Shown: positions 34,996 to 43,895, counted from the first letter of the stretch. The stretch: DNA of 64,000 bases from Streptomyces bottropensis ATCC 25435 (GCF_000383595.1 NZ_KB911581.1:2548265-2612264), one strand, 5' to 3'. Notes: generated by a model not told the origin, from the letters alone. Numbers and translations: made by a program.

Positions 34996-37266
34996 CTACG
35001 GCGCGCTCTCCCCCTGCGGGCCGAACGCCGTCATGAAGCGGTCGCGGAACTTGTCCATCCGCCACACCGGGGTGTCGTCGGCCGGCTGGAGACCGTCGGT
35101 CCAGCCCCAGTCGGCGACCTTCTTCAGCACCTCGGGGTCCTTGGCGACGATCGAGACCGGCACGTCATGGCTGGGGTTGTCGCCGGTGACCGTCTTGTTG
35201 GGCTGATGGTCACCGAGGAAGACCAGCACGGTGTCCCGGGAGCCGTGCTTCGCGACGAAGTCGACGAGGCTGCTCACCGAGTACTGGATCGACTTGCGGT
35301 ACTCGTCCCGTACGGCCAACGGGTCCTTCCAGACCTCCGTGGGGTTCTTGCCCTCGGCCTTCTGCAGCGAGTGGTAGACCGACCCGTCGCCGACCTGGTC
35401 GTCGGGGATCGTGCGCGGGATCGGTGCCCACGGGTTGTGGCTGGAGGTCAGGATGATCTCCGCCATCATCGGCCCGCGGCCCTTCTTGCCGTGCTCCAGC
35501 TCCTCGAAGGCCTTCAGCGTGTACTGGTCGGGCATGGTCGACCAGCTGAACTTCGGACCCTTGTAGCCGAGTTGGTCGGAGTCGTAGATGTGGTTGAGGC
35601 CGAAGTACTTGCCCTCGGGCCAGGCCATCTGGGTGCCCGGCACGACACCGACCGTGCGCCAGGCGCCGGTTCGACGGAACGCCTCGGTCAGGGTGAGCCG
35701 GTCGCTCGCGACGAGGTTGGCGTAACGCGACTGGTTCTTGATCCACAGACCGGACAGGAACGTGGAGTGGCCCAGCCAGCTGCCGGCGCCGGTGATGGGG
35801 GAGCGCAGCCAGCCGCTCTGCGACGCGTAACCGGCGTCCTTCAGCTCCCGCGTCTTCTGCGTGAGCGTCTCGCTGAGCGGCTCACCCATCCGCGGGTCGT
35901 CGATCGCGGAGCGGCCGTAGCTCTCGATGAACGTGATCAGTACGTCCTTGCCGCGCAGCCCCGTCAGGAGCTGGTCGGGCGGCACGTCCGCGAACGCGTC
36001 CACCGCGGACTGCTTACGGAACGCCTCTCCGTCCTTCAGCCCGTCGCTCACCGCCTCGATCCGGTTCTCCACGAGCGTCGCCGCGCTGTGCGAGGCCACC
36101 GGGACGTCGGACACCTCCAGCGTCAGCGTCGAACACGTGATCCATGCGGTGCCCAGGACGAGCAGCGTGCGGCCGGCCGTGTGCCGGTGGCGCACCATCA
36201 GCCTGCTGATCCGCACGACCGCCAGCGTCATCAGCACCGGCAGCGCCAGCGCGAGGAGGACCACCCCGACCGTCGCGGCCTGCGCGGCGCCACCGCCGAG
36301 CGAGTCCTTCATGAACGACTGCGCGTCGTCCAGCAGGATCCAGTCGAGCACCAGGTCGAACGGGCGGTCCAGGGTCCAGTACGACCCCATGTCCAGCACC
36401 TTGACGATCGTCAGCAGCCCGAGCAGGACCCCGACCACCACCACCGCCACGCGCCGCGCCTTCGTCGGCAGGACGAGCAGCAGCCCGGCCACGAGGATGC
36501 CCTCCGCCGGGATCCGCAGAAAGCGTCCGAACTCCATGCGGGTGATGTCGTTCGGCACGAGCAGCGCGAACATGACGAGCGCGACGGCCAGCCCGGTCAC
36601 GGCCCAGGTGACGGCCCGCGCGGCCCGGGGGTGCGCGGCCCGCCAGCCGGAGGGGGCTGTGGCGGTGGTCGGCGAGGGGGACGGGGAGGGGGCAGGGGCC
36701 GATGTCGGGGTGGGCTCTGGTTGCGGGTCGGGGGTCGAATCCTGCTCCGGTTCCCCTTCCGGTTCCGGATCCCGATCCGGGTTCGACCCCGGGTCCGACG
36801 TCTGCTCCGATGCCGAATCCGGTTCCGTCACCGAATCCGGTTCCGTGATCGGTTCCGGTTCCGGTTCCGGCTCGGCTTCCGTCATCGGTTGCGACTTCGT
36901 CGCCGGCTCCGACTCCGTCTGCGTCTCTGCTTCGGGCGCGGATTCCGTCCTGGCCCCGGACTTGGCCCCGGACTTGGCCTCGGACTTGGCCTCGGACTTG
37001 GCCTCGGTCCTGGCCTCGGACTTGGCTTTGGGCTCCGGCTGGGCCTCGGGCTCGGACGTGGCCCCGGGCTCCGGCTCGGTCTCGACGCCGGGGGCCGGCT
37101 CTGTCTCCGTACCGGCTTCCGCCGTTGTCTGTTCGCCAGCCGTCGCTGCCGCGTCCGGGGAACCCGCTTCCGACGCCGGCTCCGGAGGGGCGGCTCCGTC
37201 GGGGGTTTTGTCGTCGTCCGGTGCCGGTGTCGGTCCCGGAAGCTGCGGAGAGCGTATGTGCGACAA
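34996..37266 (-). CDS. LTA synthase-like membrane sulfatase-fold phosphotransferase with long acidic N-terminal tail
   Basis: About 756 residues. Residues 10-205 are low-complexity (E/P/S/T/A/K). Four or so membrane helices follow (about 210-395), then an extracytoplasmic alkaline-phosphatase-fold domain. Metal and nucleophile motifs of LtaS/phosphoglycerol transferases are visible: ITFIESYGRS, a Thr in WLGHSTFLSG, and LVFLGDHQP. Such enzymes transfer phosphoglycerol or similar groups to cell-envelope polymers. TTG 37266 is the preferred start because GGAAGGA lies eight bases upstream; in-frame starts further upstream are less supported. Confidence 0.8.
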   Translation of the reverse strand: MSHIRSPQLPGPTPAPDDDKTPDGAAPPEPASEAGSPDAAATAGEQTTAEAGTETEPAPGVETEPEPGATSEPEAQPEPKAKSEARTEAKSEAKSEAKSGAKSGARTESAPEAETQTESEPATKSQPMTEAEPEPEPEPITEPDSVTEPDSASEQTSDPGSNPDRDPEPEGEPEQDSTPDPQPEPTPTSAPAPSPSPSPTTATAPSGWRAAHPRAARAVTWAVTGLAVALVMFALLVPNDITRMEFGRFLRIPAEGILVAGLLLVLPTKARRVAVVVVGVLLGLLTIVKVLDMGSYWTLDRPFDLVLDWILLDDAQSFMKDSLGGGAAQAATVGVVLLALALPVLMTLAVVRISRLMVRHRHTAGRTLLVLGTAWITCSTLTLEVSDVPVASHSAATLVENRIEAVSDGLKDGEAFRKQSAVDAFADVPPDQLLTGLRGKDVLITFIESYGRSAIDDPRMGEPLSETLTQKTRELKDAGYASQSGWLRSPITGAGSWLGHSTFLSGLWIKNQSRYANLVASDRLTLTEAFRRTGAWRTVGVVPGTQMAWPEGKYFGLNHIYDSDQLGYKGPKFSWSTMPDQYTLKAFEELEHGKKGRGPMMAEIILTSSHNPWAPIPRTIPDDQVGDGSVYHSLQKAEGKNPTEVWKDPLAVRDEYRKSIQYSVSSLVDFVAKHGSRDTVLVFLGDHQPNKTVTGDNPSHDVPVSIVAKDPEVLKKVADWGWTDGLQPADDTPVWRMDKFRDRFMTAFGPQGESAP

Positions 37267-37467
37267 CCCGAAGGTCCTTCCCTGTGGAGCATGTCGAGCT
37301 CGGTGCTGGTGGCGCGAAGTGGGCCGGGGCCGGTGCGGCCGCGGAACACCCGAGGGGCGATCCCTATCCGTACGGTCGCACGACGCCAACCGTTCACCGG
37401 AACTCAGGGTCGCCGCAACCACTTGACCGAACCAAATCGCACCAGGCTCCCACCCGCGCCGACCTGC

Positions 37468-38508
37468 TCAGGCCGAGCGCGGCACCCCCGTGCTTGACCG
37501 CTCCACCAGCCGCGTCGACAACTCCGTGCGTGTGCCCTCCGGTTGGTCGCCCTCCATCATCCGCACCAGCAGCCGGAGAGCACTCTGGGCCATCTCCGAG
37601 AGCGGCTGGCGGATGGTGGTCAGCCCGGGAGTCGCCCAGCGGGCCTCGGGAAGGTCGTCGAATCCGACCACGCTGATGTCGTCCGGCACGCGCAGCCCCC
37701 GCTCGGCCAGCGCCTCGTACACCCCGAGAGCCATCTTGTCCGAGCAGACGAACACGGCGGTGGGCGGCTCGGGAAGGTCGAGCAGCTGGAGCATGCGGTG
37801 GTGGGCGGTGGTCTCCATGAAGTTGCCGTAACGGACGTACTCCGGCCGGTACGGGATCCGCGCGGCCGTCAGCGCCGAGCGGTAGCCCGCCACCCGGGCG
37901 CTGCCGCACATCTTGCGCCGGTATCCGGCGATCACGGCGATCCGCTCGTGCCCCAGGGACAGCAGATGGTCGGTGGCGGTCATCCCGCCCTGCCAGTTGG
38001 CCGCGCCGACCGACACCACGCCCGGCGGCGGTTCCAGGACCGGGTCGATGAGCACGAACGGGATGCGGTGCTGGGTCAGCCAGGAGTACTGGGCGGGGGA
38101 CAGCTCGGCGAGGTTGAACAGCACGCCCGCGGAGCCCCGCGCGGTCAGCTTGTCGAACCAGCCGCGTTCGGGGCGGGCGCCCCGGGTGCGGGTCAGGCCG
38201 GCCGAGACCACGACCTCCAGGCCGGCGTCGTGGGCGGCCCGTTCGACACCGTGCAGGACCGCGCCCGACCAGGAACTCTCCAGGGAGTGGACCACCAGGT
38301 CGACCATGCGCGGCGGTTGCGACGCCTCGAAGCGGGGTCTGCGGACGTAACCGAGCCGGTCCAGCGCCTCGGTGACCCGGCGCCTGGTCTCCGGGGCCAC
38401 GTCCTCGCGGCCGTTGACCACCTTCGAGGCGGTCGGCACGGACACCCCGGCCTCGCGTGCCACCACCGCCAGCGTCGGCCCGGCCGTCGCGCTCCCGCCA
38501 CGCACCAT
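37468..38508 (-). CDS. LacI-family transcriptional repressor
   Basis: 346 residues. The N-terminal helix-turn-helix, TLAVVAREAGVSVPTASKVVNGREDV, and hinge are followed by a periplasmic-binding-like sugar sensor with AVFVCSDKMALGVYEAL and VGFDDLPEARW. LacI proteins in streptomycetes usually control saccharide utilisation. ATG 38508 has GGTGGAG upstream. Palindromes of the expected type lie directly upstream, suggesting autoregulation. No sugar genes are adjacent; the pectinolytic region is 10 kb away. Confidence 0.92.
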   Translation of the reverse strand: MVRGGSATAGPTLAVVAREAGVSVPTASKVVNGREDVAPETRRRVTEALDRLGYVRRPRFEASQPPRMVDLVVHSLESSWSGAVLHGVERAAHDAGLEVVVSAGLTRTRGARPERGWFDKLTARGSAGVLFNLAELSPAQYSWLTQHRIPFVLIDPVLEPPPGVVSVGAANWQGGMTATDHLLSLGHERIAVIAGYRRKMCGSARVAGYRSALTAARIPYRPEYVRYGNFMETTAHHRMLQLLDLPEPPTAVFVCSDKMALGVYEALAERGLRVPDDISVVGFDDLPEARWATPGLTTIRQPLSEMAQSALRLLVRMMEGDQPEGTRTELSTRLVERSSTGVPRSA

Positions 38509-38547
38509 CGCGACTCCACCTCTCAGGGCCCCGTCCCGAAGGCCGGT

Positions 38548-38686
38548 GAAATTTTCGAACAGCGTCTCTGCGCGGCGCAGGTGTGCACCGCATAGCAAGC
38601 GCTTCCTACGGTAAGCCCAACTCAACACGGCGGGAAGGAGCGGGGATTCACAGGACCGCCCAGGCCAAGTCTTTCGAAACTTCGAA
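38548..38686. promoter_or_regulatory. LacI-type operator candidates upstream of the LacI gene
   Basis: Three symmetric elements occur in the LacI promoter region: GAAATTTTC (38548-38556, matching GAAANTTTC), AAGCGCTT (38595-38602) and TTCGAAACTTCGAA (38673-38686, 6-bp arms). The first two types are common LacI-family targets, consistent with autoregulation. Confidence 0.5.
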
Positions 38687-38777
38687 CAAGGAGGGCCGGG
38701 GGAGGAGTGCCGTCGCGCACCCCGGAAAACGAGCCCTCGCATCCCCTGGTTCGGGGACGCGAGGGCCCCCTGTCGCC

Positions 38778-39224
38778 TCAGGCGAGGGCGGCGACCAGCA
38801 GGGTGAAGGCCGCGACGATGACGGCGACGCGGACGTGGTGGTAGCGCTCCCAGCGCTTCATCTGCTGCTTCCAGTCCTCGGGCCGGTCGTCGGACGTCCA
38901 GGTCTTGCCCCGGTTGTTGATCGGCACGAGCAGCAGGATCGACATGATCACGCTGACGAGTAGCAGCGCGCCGGCGGCGATGACGAGACCGGTGCCGTGG
39001 TGCTGCCACCCGGCGACGGCCCAGATGCCGACGAGGACGAGTGAGCCGATGTACCAGACCGGCATCACGGCGCCGAGCATCCGGCCCCCGTGGGAGCGGG
39101 CCTGCTGATTGCTGTCGTCCGGGAGGGCGTCGAAGATCCGGTTCATGACGAAGGCGACGGAGAACTCCACCCCCACCATCAGGCCGACGAGCACGGTGGT
39201 GACGACCTCAAGTGCGTTGAGCAT
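38778..39224 (-). CDS. DUF1772 (anthrone oxygenase-like) membrane protein
   Basis: 148 residues with four predicted membrane segments: an N-terminal helix starting LEVVTTVLVGLMVGVEFSVAFVM, PVWYIGSLVLVGIWAVAGW, VIAAGALLLVSVIMSILLLVPIN, and a C-terminal helix. NNRGKTW and KRWERYHHVRV are typical of DUF1772. It is divergent from a TetR gene across an operator-rich gap and is therefore probably repressed by it. Confidence 0.82.
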   Translation of the reverse strand: MLNALEVVTTVLVGLMVGVEFSVAFVMNRIFDALPDDSNQQARSHGGRMLGAVMPVWYIGSLVLVGIWAVAGWQHHGTGLVIAAGALLLVSVIMSILLLVPINNRGKTWTSDDRPEDWKQQMKRWERYHHVRVAVIVAAFTLLVAALA

Positions 39225-39241
39225 GGCGACCCTCGCAATAT

Positions 39242-39305
39242 CTAGTGTTGCTAGCTTCTGAGGCAACGCTAGTACTGCTAACGCTCCTTTGTCTAGCGGT
39301 GCTAG
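39242..39305. promoter_or_regulatory. Three-site CTAG operator array between DUF1772 and TetR genes
   Basis: Three related 13-mers occur: CTAGTGTTGCTAG (39242-39254), CTAGTACTGCTAA (39269-39281) and CTAGCGGTGCTAG (39293-39305). They share CTAG-N3-TGCTA and are spaced 24-27 bases apart. The last overlaps a -10-like TAGAAT before the leaderless TetR start. CTAG is rare in such GC-rich DNA, so three copies are notable. Confidence 0.7.
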
Positions 39306-39314
39306 AATCGAGGC

Positions 39315-39896
39315 ATGTCGGTACAGGAACGCAAGCAGCGCGAGCGGGCGGAACGCGAGCGCCTCATCGTGGCGACGGCCCGTGAACTCGCCGAGCGGCA
39401 GGGCTGGGACGCGGTCACCACGCGTCGGCTCGCCGAGCGCATCGAATACAGCCAGCCCGTCCTCTACAGCCATTTCCGCGGCAAGCGCGAGATCATCGGC
39501 GCCGTCGCCCTGGAGGGCGCGGTCGAGATGGCCGCGGCGCTGCGGGCCGCCGTCTCCGCGGCGGACGGCGGCCCTCGCGCCCGGGTCACCGCCCTCGCCC
39601 GCGCCTACCTGGACTTCGCCGAACGCAACCCGGCGGTCTACGACGCGATGTTCCAGCTCGACGGCGGCCTGGCGTTCGCGCGGGAGGACACACCGGAACC
39701 CCTCAAGGACGCCTTCGCCGCGCTGCTGGAGTGCCTCGGCGAGGTCGCCGGGGACGGCGTGGACCCGGGGCTGTTCACCGAGTTGTTCTGGGCGTCCCTG
39801 CACGGCGTGGCGACCCTGACCCGGTCGGGACGGGTGCCGCGGGAGTACTCCGAGCCGAGGGTGGAGCTGCTGGTCGCCCGGCTCGCCGCGGTCTGA
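39315..39896 (+). CDS. TetR/AcrR-family repressor
   Basis: 193 residues. The N-terminal HTH spans LIVATARELAERQGWDAVTTRRLAERIEYSQPVLYSHFRGKREI, the classical TetR layout ending in YxHF. The C-terminal ligand domain has TALARAYLDFAERNPAVYDAMF. It starts at ATG 39315, probably leaderless, and likely represses itself and the divergent DUF1772 gene through the adjoining sites. Ligand unknown. Confidence 0.92.
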   Translation: MSVQERKQRERAERERLIVATARELAERQGWDAVTTRRLAERIEYSQPVLYSHFRGKREIIGAVALEGAVEMAAALRAAVSAADGGPRARVTALARAYLDFAERNPAVYDAMFQLDGGLAFAREDTPEPLKDAFAALLECLGEVAGDGVDPGLFTELFWASLHGVATLTRSGRVPREYSEPRVELLVARLAAV

Positions 39897-40590
39897 CCCT
39901 CCGTCCGGCGGGCAGGCGGCCGGGGACTCGACGACAGGTCCCAGGCCTCCGCGGCCTGCCCGCGGCCTCGCCTCCGGTCACGCGCGCCCGTCGCGCAGGG
40001 GCCGCCCCTCACCTGGGAGGCACCCGCTCCCGAACCGGTGCGCCCTCCTGTCCTCGCCCGCCGCTTCCCGCGTCTCGTCCCACCCCTTCACTCCACCTCG
40101 CACACCAGCCGGAACCCGCTGAAGTCCGCGGTGAACTCCGCCGCGACCGGGTCCTGCCTCGCCGAAGGCACGCGGCCGGGCGTCCACGGTGACCTCCACC
40201 TCCGCCCGGTGCTCGGTGAGCCGCTTGGCCGGCAGCCTCCGCTCCCGGCAGACCCGCACGGCCGTCTCGTCGGCGAGCCGGGGCCGGCTCCGCCCGGGTG
40301 CGGGACCTCGTCCACCACCACTACGCACGGCGACGGGGTCTGTCCGTCCCGTGCATCACCGCCATGGCCGAACGGGTCCGTCCCGAGGGCGGCGGCGGTG
40401 ACTACGGCTCGGCCGGCGGCTACGACCACCGGGGCTTCGGCACCCTGATGTACCCCCGATGGTGCCGGACGGGCCCGTTGTCCCCCGAACGGCCGTCCGA
40501 AGACCCGGCACGACCGGAATACCGCGAGGGGATGTGGTGCTCTGGGGTGGACGACGGTCCACGAGCGGGCGGGCGTGAGGAGCTGGTGCG
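39897..40590. other. 694-base gap with possible gene remnant
   Basis: No intact gene is convincing. On the minus strand one frame (about 40180-40320) reads ADETAVRVCRERRLPAKRLT then EHRAEVEVTVDA. A different frame nearer 40088-40180 reads AAEFTADFSGFRLVCEVE followed by a stop. The two pieces could be one protein split by a frameshift near 40185, or both could be chance in GC-rich DNA. A 99-codon plus-strand frame ending at 40594 has no family features. Confidence 0.3.
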
Positions 40591-42195
40591 ATGACGGCGG
40601 ACCGGCAGGGCCCCGTGGCCAGGACGCCGTACGGGCTCGTACGGGGCACGTACGAGCACGGGGAGGGCCACGAGAACGGGATCGCGGTCTTCCGGGGCAT
40701 CCCCTACGCGGCTGCGCCCTTCGGCCCCCACCGGTTCCGCCCGCCCGTCCCGCCCGAGCCCTGGGCGGGGGTGCGGGACGCCGTCACCTTCGGGCCGACG
40801 CCTCCGAAGCCGCCGTACTCGGAGGCGTTCGCCCGCTATCTGTCGGACCCCGTCGTCCCGGGCGACGACTGCCTCAACCTCAACGTGTGGACACCGGCCC
40901 CGGACCCCGCCGCCCGGCTGCCGGTCATGGTCTGGATCCACGGCGGTGCCCTCACCCGGGGCTCGTCGGCGGTCCCGGTCTACGACGGTGCCGCCTTCGC
41001 TCGTGACGGTGTGGTGCTGGTGTCCCTCAACTACCGCCTGGGAGTGGAGGGTTACGGCCTCTTCCCGGACGCCCCGCACAACCGCGGACTGCGTGACCAG
41101 CTGGCCGCGCTGGAGTGGGTGCGCGAGGCGATCGCCGGGTTCGGCGGCGACCCGGACCGGGTGACCCTGGCCGGCCAGTCGGCGGGCGCCATCAGCGTCG
41201 GCGCGCTGCTGGCCGTCCCCCGCGCGCGGGGCCTGTTCCGGCGGGCCGTCCTGCAGAGCGGGCCGCCCGAGGCCCTGGACCGGGACAAGGTGCGCCGTAT
41301 GGTCCGCCGGATGGCGACCCGGCTGAAGGTCCCGGCGACCGCCGAGGCCTTCGCCGCCGTGGACCGGACCGCTCTCGTCGAGGCGCAGGCCGAGGCGGGC
41401 CGCCTCAGCAGCCCGGTGCTGGGCGGCCCCGCCTTCGGTCTCGTCGTCGACGGCGATCTGCTGCCCACCGATCCGCTGGAAGCCCTGACCGAGCACGGCG
41501 CGGCTCCCGGGACCGACCTCCTCATGGGCTGGACCCGCGACGAACACCGCCTCTGGCTCGTCCCCGGCGGCCTCCAGGAACGCGTCGACCGGCTCGGCAC
41601 GGTCGCCCTGGCCGGTGCGCGCGCCCGCTGCCGCTGCGGCCCCGAGCTGCCCCGCGGCTACCGCGAACTCCATCCCGACACGGGCACCGCCGACCTGGTC
41701 GGCCGACTCGTCACCGACCACCTGCTGCGCGTCCCCCTGCACCGCGTGGCGGACGCCCGCCTCGACCACGCCCGGTCCTACCTCTACGAGCTCGCCTGGC
41801 CCTCCGGCACCCCCGCCCTCGGCTCCTGCCACGCCCTCGAACTCGGTTTCGTCTTCGAGACCGGCGACACCTCGGCGTCCGCCAAGCTCGCCGGAGAGGA
41901 CCCGCCGCACGACCTCGCCGCCGCCATGCACACCGCCTGGGTCCGCTTCGTCACGGAGGGCACCCCCGGCTGGCCCGCCTGGGACACCACCCACCCGGTG
42001 CGCGTCTTCGACAGCCCGGTGGACGCGGACACCCCGGACGGCATCCGGATGGTCCTCGGTCCCTACGACCCCGAACTCGCTCTCTGGGACGCGGACGCCA
42101 GACGCCCCCGCAGAGTCCAGGGCGCGGGCACCTTCGTCACCTCCGGCGGAGGCCCGCTCCCCCCGGCCCTGCGCCGCTTCCGCCGCAGTCCGTGA
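40591..42195 (+). CDS. Type B carboxylesterase (alpha/beta hydrolase)
   Basis: 534 residues with features of the carboxylesterase/cholinesterase family: FRGIPYAAAPFGPHRFRPP near the start, EDDCLNLNV-like GDDCLNLNVWTP, the oxyanion-hole VMVWIHGGAL, and the nucleophile elbow VTLAGQSAGA (serine near residue 198). The acid residue and the catalytic histidine, probably in GSCHALELGFVF, follow. No signal peptide is seen, so it is probably cytoplasmic. GGAG eight bases upstream supports ATG 40591. Confidence 0.9.
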   Translation: MTADRQGPVARTPYGLVRGTYEHGEGHENGIAVFRGIPYAAAPFGPHRFRPPVPPEPWAGVRDAVTFGPTPPKPPYSEAFARYLSDPVVPGDDCLNLNVWTPAPDPAARLPVMVWIHGGALTRGSSAVPVYDGAAFARDGVVLVSLNYRLGVEGYGLFPDAPHNRGLRDQLAALEWVREAIAGFGGDPDRVTLAGQSAGAISVGALLAVPRARGLFRRAVLQSGPPEALDRDKVRRMVRRMATRLKVPATAEAFAAVDRTALVEAQAEAGRLSSPVLGGPAFGLVVDGDLLPTDPLEALTEHGAAPGTDLLMGWTRDEHRLWLVPGGLQERVDRLGTVALAGARARCRCGPELPRGYRELHPDTGTADLVGRLVTDHLLRVPLHRVADARLDHARSYLYELAWPSGTPALGSCHALELGFVFETGDTSASAKLAGEDPPHDLAAAMHTAWVRFVTEGTPGWPAWDTTHPVRVFDSPVDADTPDGIRMVLGPYDPELALWDADARRPRRVQGAGTFVTSGGGPLPPALRRFRRSP

Positions 42196-42201
42196 CGCCG
42201 T

Positions 42202-42960
42202 CTAGGCGTGCGCCGAGCCGGGCTCGGCGGTCTTGTCGTCCGCCGGCGCCGGGGGCTTGGTGTGGAGGATCGCGCGGGCCTGTTCCGCGGCGCGGAGGGT
42301 GTTCTCGCTGACGAAGTCGAGGAAACGGGCCACGTTCTCCAGGCGTGCGGCGGCGGGAGTGCCGGTGCCGAGGACACCGACGCCCTGACGGGCGGTCTCG
42401 ACGACCTGGGCGATGCCACGGGCGCTGGCGAGCATCGACTGGTACCAGACGTCGTCGTCGACGATGTAGCGCTCGCGGCGCCGCTCGCCCTGTTCCCGGC
42501 GGACCATGCCCTGGCCGTCGAGGAACGTGATCGCCTTGGAGATGGACGCGGGGCTGACCTGGAGACGCTCGGCCAGCTCGGACGCGGTGAGGCTGCCGCT
42601 GTCGGTGAGCGTGAGGCAGGCCATCACCCGGGCCATCATCGTGGGCATTCCCGAGGCCATCATGACGGTCGTGAACGTCTCCTCGTACTCGCGTACGGCC
42701 GCGGCGTCGCGCCCGTGGGGCTGCTCGGGCGCCCGCGCGGCGAGGGGCGTGGCCGGGCGACGGCGGTGGGCGCGGCGTTCGGTGGCGCGGTGCGCCAGCT
42801 CGGCGCGGTAGCCGGTGGGGCCGCCGTTGCGCATCACCTCACGGGTGACCGTCGACGTCGGACGGTCGAGCCGTCTGGCGATCTCCGCGTAGGCGAGGCC
42901 GTCGGCCAGCCCCAGCGCGATCTGCCGGCGTTCCTGCTGAGTGAGCCTGCCTCCCGGCAT
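42202..42960 (-). CDS. MarR/GbsR-type regulator with an IS30-like HTH_38 domain at its N terminus
   Basis: 252 residues. The first 45 (LTQQERRQIALGLADGLAYA then EIARRLDRPTSTVTREVMRNGG) form an IS30-transposase-type helix-turn-helix. After a basic linker, residues 95-250 are a GbsR/MarR-like winged helix (ASELAERLQVSPASISKAIT, FLDGQGMVRREQGERRRERY). AAGGAG at six-base spacing fixes ATG 42960. Divergent from the DUF4097-DrrAB operon, which it likely represses via GCAACG repeats. Confidence 0.85.
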   Translation of the reverse strand: MPGGRLTQQERRQIALGLADGLAYAEIARRLDRPTSTVTREVMRNGGPTGYRAELAHRATERRAHRRRPATPLAARAPEQPHGRDAAAVREYEETFTTVMMASGMPTMMARVMACLTLTDSGSLTASELAERLQVSPASISKAITFLDGQGMVRREQGERRRERYIVDDDVWYQSMLASARGIAQVVETARQGVGVLGTGTPAAARLENVARFLDFVSENTLRAAEQARAILHTKPPAPADDKTAEPGSAHA

Positions 42961-43016
42961 CGCTGTCTCCTTCGTGCTCCGTGGTGCGCCCACCATAGCG
43001 TTCACCTTGATTCATT

Positions 43017-43144
43017 GCAACGAGATGTGGGCGTTCCGTTGCGTTAGTCTCGAACTCATCGCAACGAATTAGGGCCTTCTAGCTGCATAAATGGTAGAGC
43101 TATGCAACAAGTGTGTTGCTGGAACTGTGAACGCAACGTAGCTT
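43017..43144 (+). promoter_or_regulatory. Promoter and MarR operators of the DUF4097-DrrAB operon
   Basis: A -35-like TTGCTG (43116-43121) and a -10-like TAGCTT (43139-43144) are separated by 17 bases. The inverted repeat GCAACA-AGTG-TGTTGC (43104-43119) covers the -35. Further GCAACG motifs occur at 43017 and 43061 (within repeated TCATYGCAACGA), at about 43133, and as CGTTGC at 43037. A second inverted repeat, TGCATA/TATGCA, spans 43084-43106. The clustering suggests cooperative binding by the divergent MarR-type protein. Confidence 0.6.
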
Positions 43145-43180
43145 TTCCATTGTCAGAAACAAGACGCGAAGGAGAGAACG

Positions 43181-43852
43181 ATGCAGAAGTTCGACACCCC
43201 CGCCCCGATCTCCGCGGTGCTGAACATCCCGGCCGGACGCGTGCGGTTCATCGCCGCCGACCGGGTCGACACCATCGTCGAGGTCCGGCCCGCCAACGCC
43301 TCCAAGGACCGTGACGTCAAGGCCGCCGAACGGACCACGGTCGACTACCGCGACGGGGTGCTGCGGATCGAGGCCCCCAAGGCGAAGAGTGAACTCCTCG
43401 GCCCCTCCGGAACCCTGGAGGTCACGGTCCAGCTGCCCGCCGGCTCCCGGGTCGAGGCCACGGCGGCCGCCGCCGAGTTCCGCGGCGTCGGACGGCTGGG
43501 CGAGGTCTCCATCGACGGCGCGCACGGTTCGGTCAAGTTCGACGAGGTCGCCGGCGCCCGTCTGGCCCTCCTGGCAGGCGACGCCCTCGTCGGCCGTCTG
43601 GACGGCCCCGCCGAGATCACCAGCGGCAAGGGCGACCTGCGCGTCACCGAGGCCACGGGCGGCACCGTCACCCTGCGCACCGGACACGGCGAGATCTCCG
43701 TCGGGGCCGCCGCCGGCGTCTCGGCCTCGCTGGACGCCTCCACCTCCTACGGCCGGATCCGCAACTCGCTCAGGAACGGCGAGGGCGCCGCCGCCCGGCT
43801 CGACATCAGCGCCACCACCGGCTACGGCGACATCACCGCCCGCAGTCTCTGA
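43181..43852 (+). CDS. DUF4097 beta-strand repeat protein
   Basis: 223 residues made of repeating short beta strands typical of DUF4097/adhesin-like right-handed beta-helix proteins: IPAGRVRFIAADR, LEVTVQLPAGSRVEATAAAAEFRGVGRLGEV, AEITSGKGDLRVTEATGGTV and ATTGYGDITARSL. No signal peptide or membrane helix is visible. AAGGAG lies upstream of the ATG. In streptomycetes these proteins commonly precede a DrrAB-type exporter under MarR control, as here. Function unknown. Confidence 0.85.
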   Translation: MQKFDTPAPISAVLNIPAGRVRFIAADRVDTIVEVRPANASKDRDVKAAERTTVDYRDGVLRIEAPKAKSELLGPSGTLEVTVQLPAGSRVEATAAAAEFRGVGRLGEVSIDGAHGSVKFDEVAGARLALLAGDALVGRLDGPAEITSGKGDLRVTEATGGTVTLRTGHGEISVGAAAGVSASLDASTSYGRIRNSLRNGEGAAARLDISATTGYGDITARSL

Positions 43853-43895
43853 CCCCCCCCGACCGCCACCCGTGACCTTCGAAGGAGCGACTCTC

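Noticed and set aside
34948..37497. Long plus-strand frame opposite the LTA-synthase-like gene
   Set aside because: Antisense shadow. The repetitive RFRFR/GLGLG stretches derive from the repeats of the minus-strand gene.
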